Shown here one piece after another: positions 59,501-64,000 of a DNA stretch of 64,000 bases (position 1 is the stretch's first letter; every line of letters starts with the position of its first letter). Both the position numbers and the translations under genes were made by a program. A model generated the notes under the pieces. The model did no database searches and was not told where the DNA came from. It was given only the letters and a program-made list of their open reading frames with translations. The stretch is from Brassica napus (taxonomy: Eukaryota > Streptophyta > Magnoliopsida > Brassicales > Brassicaceae): contig NC_063447.1 of the NCBI RefSeq assembly GCF_020379485.1, positions 56,223,452-56,287,451 of the forward strand, given 5' to 3'.

Positions 59501-59826
59501 TAGATGTAAAAAAAAACCCTTTAATTCGACATTTAACTTAAAAAAAAATAAGTGAAATGTCTAAAATGGATATATATTTGAAGAATTTTACGAAAATATA
59601 CAGAGTTAGGTTGATGAAGCTCAACAAAACTCGGCCGTGAGATAGACTGGTAAAATGACTCGTACCCGCGAACATGAAGAAACGACTACCACACGCGCCG
59701 AACAAGCGCGTAGGCACCAACGTGTACCTATTGTATCCTCAGAGAAGAACCGCCGAACAAGCGCGTAGGCATCTCTGAAACTCTCCACAAACTAAAACTA
59801 TTTTCAAAAAATAAAAAAAAATAATC
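56531..59826. other. Intergenic DNA between the AGO relic and COP1 pseudogene
   Basis: Mostly AT-rich with no supported gene. The remaining AGO exons were not seen. The 134-codon plus frame at 57282-57686 is hydrophobic and T-rich and is considered chance. A short direct repeat, AAATAGCTGATAGTCTTTCA, occurs near 58166 and 58218. TCCTCAGAGAAGAACCGCCG precedes GAACAAGCGCGTAGGCA at 59754-59770, itself a repeat of 59699-59715. Confidence 0.4.
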
Positions 59827-61504
59827 ATGGAAGCTATTTCGAAGGATCCGTTTGTTCCAGCTTTGAAACCCGACCAGAGAACAACCTCCATCGGGGAAGC
59901 TGCTCACCGTCATGAAAACGACAACGTAGGACGCGTGGAGGCGAGATTGGAGATAGGGAGCTACTAGATAAGGACTTGTATGCAGATAGTGAAGGATGCT
60001 TTCCTCACGGCCTGTGGATCTCGATAAGGAAGCTGCTCTCCTTGTTCGTTATATCAGATGAGAGATTGTGTGAGTAATGAAAGAATGTCTTCCAACTTAG
60101 TGTTTAGACTGTAGAAAATATCAAAATGTCCCCTTTAAGTGATCAATTTTTGTTTAATGTATGGATAGACTCAATGACCATCGTACTGAAACTTACTAAA
60201 AGAGAGAGAGAGAGAGAGAGAGAGTGTGTGTTGTTCCTTTTCAGCATAGAATTTGATCGTGATGATGAGCTGTTCGCCACTGCTGGTGTTTCTAGATGTA
60301 TAAAGGTTTTTGACTTCTCTTCGGTACGTTCAAAAATCTTGTAGAGCATATGCATTTACATACCACTTGAATCATCTTTTTCAGAGTCATGCTCTTGTCA
60401 AATAGATGTCACTTTTGTTGAAGAAAGTCTAGTTGTGATGCATCATGAATCATGATAGCCATTTACACTTTGTTTTCTCAGTACTGCATAGAACAATGTA
60501 TGTCCAAGCTTCTAAATTATCAAATTGTTAAATTTTTAGTAACCTGTCTATCCAATGGACTACTTTGGGTTAGTTGAAGATGGATGTGTATACTTTTCAG
60601 GTTGTAAATGAACCGGCAGATATATATACCGTGTCCAATTGTGGAGATGTCAACTCGTTCTAAACTTAGTTGTTTGAGTTGGAATAAGCATGAGAAAAAT
60701 CATATAGCAAGCAGTGATTATGAAGTATACCACTTTTACGGTTTGGGTAGCTCTTATAATAAATGAACCTATTGTGATTTGGATCAGGTTAAGGTTTGGT
60801 GCACTAGACAGGAAGCAAGTGTGCGCTTCATATAGATATGAAAGCGAACATTTTGTTGCGTCAAGTACAATCCTGGCTCAGGCAACTTCATTGCGGTGGG
60901 ATCAGCTGATCATCATATCTACTATTACGATTTGGAAACATAAGCCAACCACTTCCTGTCTTCAGTGGACACAAGAAAGCGGTTTCCTATGTGAGTTTTT
61001 GTCCAACAACGAGCTCGCTTCAGCATCTACTGATAGCACACCTTATGGGACGTCAAGGACAACTTGCCAGTAAGATTACTTCCCTATCTAGTCTTGGCTA
61101 AGTTGTTCAATGTTTACTTCTTTTTTCCTCTTTTCAGGTTCGGACATTTAGAGGACACACTAACGAGAAGAACTTTGTGGGTATAACAGTGAATTAGCGA
61201 GTATCTCGCCTGCGGAAGCGAGACAAACGAAGTATATGTGTATCACAAGGTTCACAAAATCTAGAAGCCTCTGCTCTGTTTTTTAAAGTTATATTAATTT
61301 ACACTATTGAATCTCAGATGTGTAATATTGCAGGAGATCGCGAGACCTGTGACATCGCACATATTTGGAACACCAGAGATGGACAATGCAGAGGAGGAAG
61401 CTGGTTCATACTTTATAAGTGCGGTTTGCTGGAAGAGTGATAGTCCCACGATGCTGACTGCAAATAGCCAAGGAACCATCAAAGTTCTGGTACTCGCTGC
61501 TTGA
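59827..61504 (+). pseudogene. COP1 (RING/coiled-coil/WD40 E3 ligase) pseudogene, internally deleted
   Basis: The ATG at 59827 begins a COP1-like N-terminus (MEAISKDPFVPALKPD, GEAAHRHENDN). The RING region is cut: only CMQIVKDAFLTACG remains and a TAG precedes it at 59965-59967, so the first zinc ligands are missing. The rest of the RING, the coiled coil and the linker are absent. From 60243 WD40 exons follow in order: 60243-60324 (EFDRDDELFATAGVSRCIKV), 60601-60723 with a frameshift near 60630 (SWNKHEKNHIASSDYE), about 60787-61072 with several frameshifts (KVWCTRQEAS, FSGHKKAVSYV, NNELASASTDST), 61138-61252 (VRTFRGHTNEKNFVG, then a break) and 61334-61504 (EEEAGSYFISAVCWKSDSPT, ending IKVLVLAA and a stop). 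A working COP1 represses photomorphogenesis; this copy cannot encode it. A paralogue elsewhere is expected. Confidence 0.9.
60199..60222. repeat. (GA)n microsatellite in the COP1 pseudogene
   Basis: About eleven GA units just upstream of the first WD40 exon. Confidence 0.85.
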
Positions 61505-63479
61505 TTGTAATTAATATATTTTCAACAGATTTTAAAAAGCTTCTTGAATCATAGAGAGAACAACTTGTCCAAATTAGGGTTCATGACTTGGAAAGCAAGT
61601 TTGTATTATAATGCTTGACTTGGACCCCCCTCAAGAGAAGACTTTGTATCAAACTGTATAGATATCTCACGGTTCCTTAAATCTCTTTTTTTTCTTTTTT
61701 TTTTGTTCAACGGTTCAATCTCTATAGTTTATGTGTATAATCAAAATGCTTTGACAGGTGATAAGTCAAAAACCTTGACTACCTACAAAGCGTCCAACCA
61801 CATGCATGCACTTATAAGTCATCAATGTGTGCATGTAACAAGATCGTTGATAATTGAAGACTTTGTGACATTAGAGTAGTACGTAAATAATCTAGAGAAC
61901 GTATAAAATGGGATTGTATGTGTGTACACGTTCTCATTCTACGGCCATGTTAATATTGTAATAGTAATCCTTTTACATTTGGATACGTAACTCGGAATGT
62001 CATGAATTCTATGAGCATGCATGCTTTGGGAAGTTTGAATCCAATGGCCGACCATTTTAGTTATTTAAAGAAAAACAACTTCCTGAAATTGAAAACGTTA
62101 CATAGCTCATCATAGTCATTGTAATTATAGGTGGCTTGATAAAAATAATCGCTAACAAGCTTTTCTAGTTCCCTAAGTATTTTGAAAGTTGTAACTTGTA
62201 TTTAAGGAGTCAGAAACTCTTTTAACAGGAAACAACGACTTTTTTTCACAACGAGGGGGACACATGAATGTGTTTCTTCCCTTTAAGCAACCATATCCAT
62301 CAAATCCTTTTATTTTTGTTTATTAAAGACGTATACACGTACAACTATATATTTCTCAATTGATGTGCTCTTTCTTATATTCGTTTTTCTGTTAATAGTT
62401 CGATAGATCACAAAATATTGTCCTGCATGCTTTGTTTATATATAACTTAATTTTGTACAAATAAACTTAAAACCACTCTTTTCGCAAAGATTATTCTTTA
62501 AGAAAAACCATAGCTTAGATTAGTAAAATGTTAGTTAATCAGATTGATAACAGAATTGATCAGCGAGCTCTAGCTATATCAGTTTTAAAATTCTGGACTT
62601 TAAATAATTGTGTATTGGAAACAGCGAAGTATGGTCAATCACGTCCGTCAGTAGTGATTTGATTTAATTTATTTAGAATATAAGTATAGCTTGATAGGCA
62701 CAGATTTGGATTTTTCGTTGTTATGGTAAAAGCAATCGTTTCACGGTTGCCACATATATTTCCCAAGTTCGCATCGAATTATAATACTTATGTAGGTCGA
62801 GTTACGTAAGCATATATACCTATGAAATCTAAATGTGATGTAGGGTGGCATCGGCTATTGGTTATTGCTCTATGCAGCCACAATTATATTCACAGATCTT
62901 AATCTACACCAATCTTCATTTATATATTTTTTTTAAAGCTCACGACTTTTTTTTTAGTCCACAACACATCTTTAAATTTAGGGAAATTTGGACTCATGTC
63001 CATTGTAGAATATAAATTAACGTAATACACATAGCAGTGATATGGCTACAATTTTCTGTATATTTTGTGTAATATTACAGTATCTGTCCTTCACCAATCA
63101 CAAAGCTAGATTAACTTGGGTTTCTATTTTTTTTTTTTCTTCTTTCTCCTTTGATTTTGTTTGATCGGTAGGGCTTCAATTAATTAGTTATAGTTAAGTA
63201 TTAATAGTAAGAAAAAAACATATATTTTTTTTTTCACATATGCCATATCTAAAATTTTTTAAAATGGACATAAAAATTTTCAACGAAATGTGTAAATTGA
63301 TCTTAGCAAAAAAGATTTTCCATTCTATATTATTTTTATAGAATAGTCCATATTTATAACAAATTTCATATTTTTATGATAAATCTGTATTTTCATTTTG
63401 AAAACAATGGTTTGTGAAAATTTAAAATTAACCTTTGCTTTTTACAACATTTTACATACATTTTAAATGAATATATAAT
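61505..63479. other. Intergenic DNA downstream of the COP1 pseudogene
   Basis: Nothing recognised: AT-rich, with poly-T runs near 61688-61703 and 63129-63138. No open frame of note. Confidence 0.45.
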
Positions 63480-64000
63480 TGGGGTTTTTGCCAAAACTAA
63501 CCTACAACTTGATTTTAACCCCAAACTTATACCCAAACTTGAATCAAATGCAAAACTAACCTAAAAGCCTAGTGAAATTACAGCTCAGCCCCTTGTGACC
63601 AAACAAAAAAACAGAAGCCATTTTTACGAATATAGCCCTAGTAAATCGTCTGAGTCGTCTGAGATGTTGGAAGTCGTCTGGATGACTGAAGTGTAAGTCG
63701 TCTGGTACCGGTTTATTTTAAAAATAATTTATAAATCTTGTAAAAAAATATTTTGATGCGTGAAAAATAAAAATCAAGTAATTATAAACAGTTTTAAGTG
63801 ATATAAATTAAGATATGATAAAATTGATTTGTTTTGAAGATAGATGAGTGGAAGTAGTGAATCATGAAATACTTTGGTTTAGGAGTTTGGCAAACATATG
63901 TTGTAGTATTGTATGTATTGTTAGGGTTAGATTTTGGAAAACTAAAATGTTTTTTTCAAAAATTAGTTTTCACCTATATGTGTTTATTTATGTGTATAGT
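63480..64000. mobile_element. Possible left end of a DNA transposon running off the window
   Basis: GGGGTTTTTGCCAAAACTAACC at 63481-63502 followed by ACCCCAAACTTATACCCAAA and a cluster of GTCGTCTG words at 63646-63710 resembles ends of repeats common in Brassica genomes (from memory). The other end is outside the window, so this is tentative. Confidence 0.3.

Noticed and set aside
1..64000. CRISPR arrays, operons and bacterial promoters
   Set aside because: None seen; the sequence is clearly plant nuclear DNA with spliced genes.

Overview
The window is plant nuclear DNA: AT-rich, intron-bearing genes, many transposable elements and plant-only families. Protein-level similarity to Arabidopsis and the repeat types point to a Brassicaceae genome, most likely Brassica or a near relative (inference; no search was run). 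The conserved genes are few and follow one order: a two-MATH-domain (TRAF-like) gene (minus), a small secreted peptide resembling a RALF-like protein (minus), a 3' relic of a protein disulfide isomerase of the PDIL2 type (minus), a complete five-finger CCCH zinc-finger gene of the ZFN type (minus), an ARGONAUTE relic (minus) and a COP1 pseudogene (plus). From memory this is the order TRAF-like / RALFL17 / PDI / ZFN2 / AGO6 / COP1 on Arabidopsis chromosome 2 (about At2g32870-At2g32950). The window therefore looks like one fractionated copy of that ancestral block, inflated by transposons.

Layout. 1-1995: a degenerate TRIM LTR element with a 5S-rRNA-like stretch (Cassandra type), short repeats and AT-rich DNA. 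1996-3755: intact six-exon MATH gene. 3455-11184 and 20617-27985: two near-identical direct copies of one block of about 7.4-7.7 kb, holding the MATH promoter and first exons, a 2.1-kb non-autonomous LTR element with an internal minisatellite, a MITE and AT-rich sequence. 11185-20616: between them, a CACTA (En/Spm) transposon whose right end is intact and whose left terminus is missing; it carries a tnp2-type transposase gene, a tnpA-type gene and a captured Athila-ORF1-like fragment. The right end sits in MATH intron 2, so the second MATH copy is reduced to its first two exons.

27986-36600: a patchwork of PP2C and DEAD-box helicase exon pieces (29.5-31.4 kb) and a degenerate Ty1/copia element (31.9-36.6 kb, minus). 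36918-41650: peptide gene, a 724-bp foldback element with telomere-like repeats, PDI relic and the ZFN gene. 41.7-47.9 kb: AT-rich intergenic DNA with a cluster of TGTACA-type motifs. 47947-55499: a second CACTA element of another family with both termini and a TCC target duplication, but with broken coding regions. 55.5-64 kb: AGO relic, COP1 pseudogene and intergenic DNA.

Only the MATH gene, the CCCH zinc-finger gene and perhaps the small peptide look functional. Everything else is mobile, decayed or non-coding.
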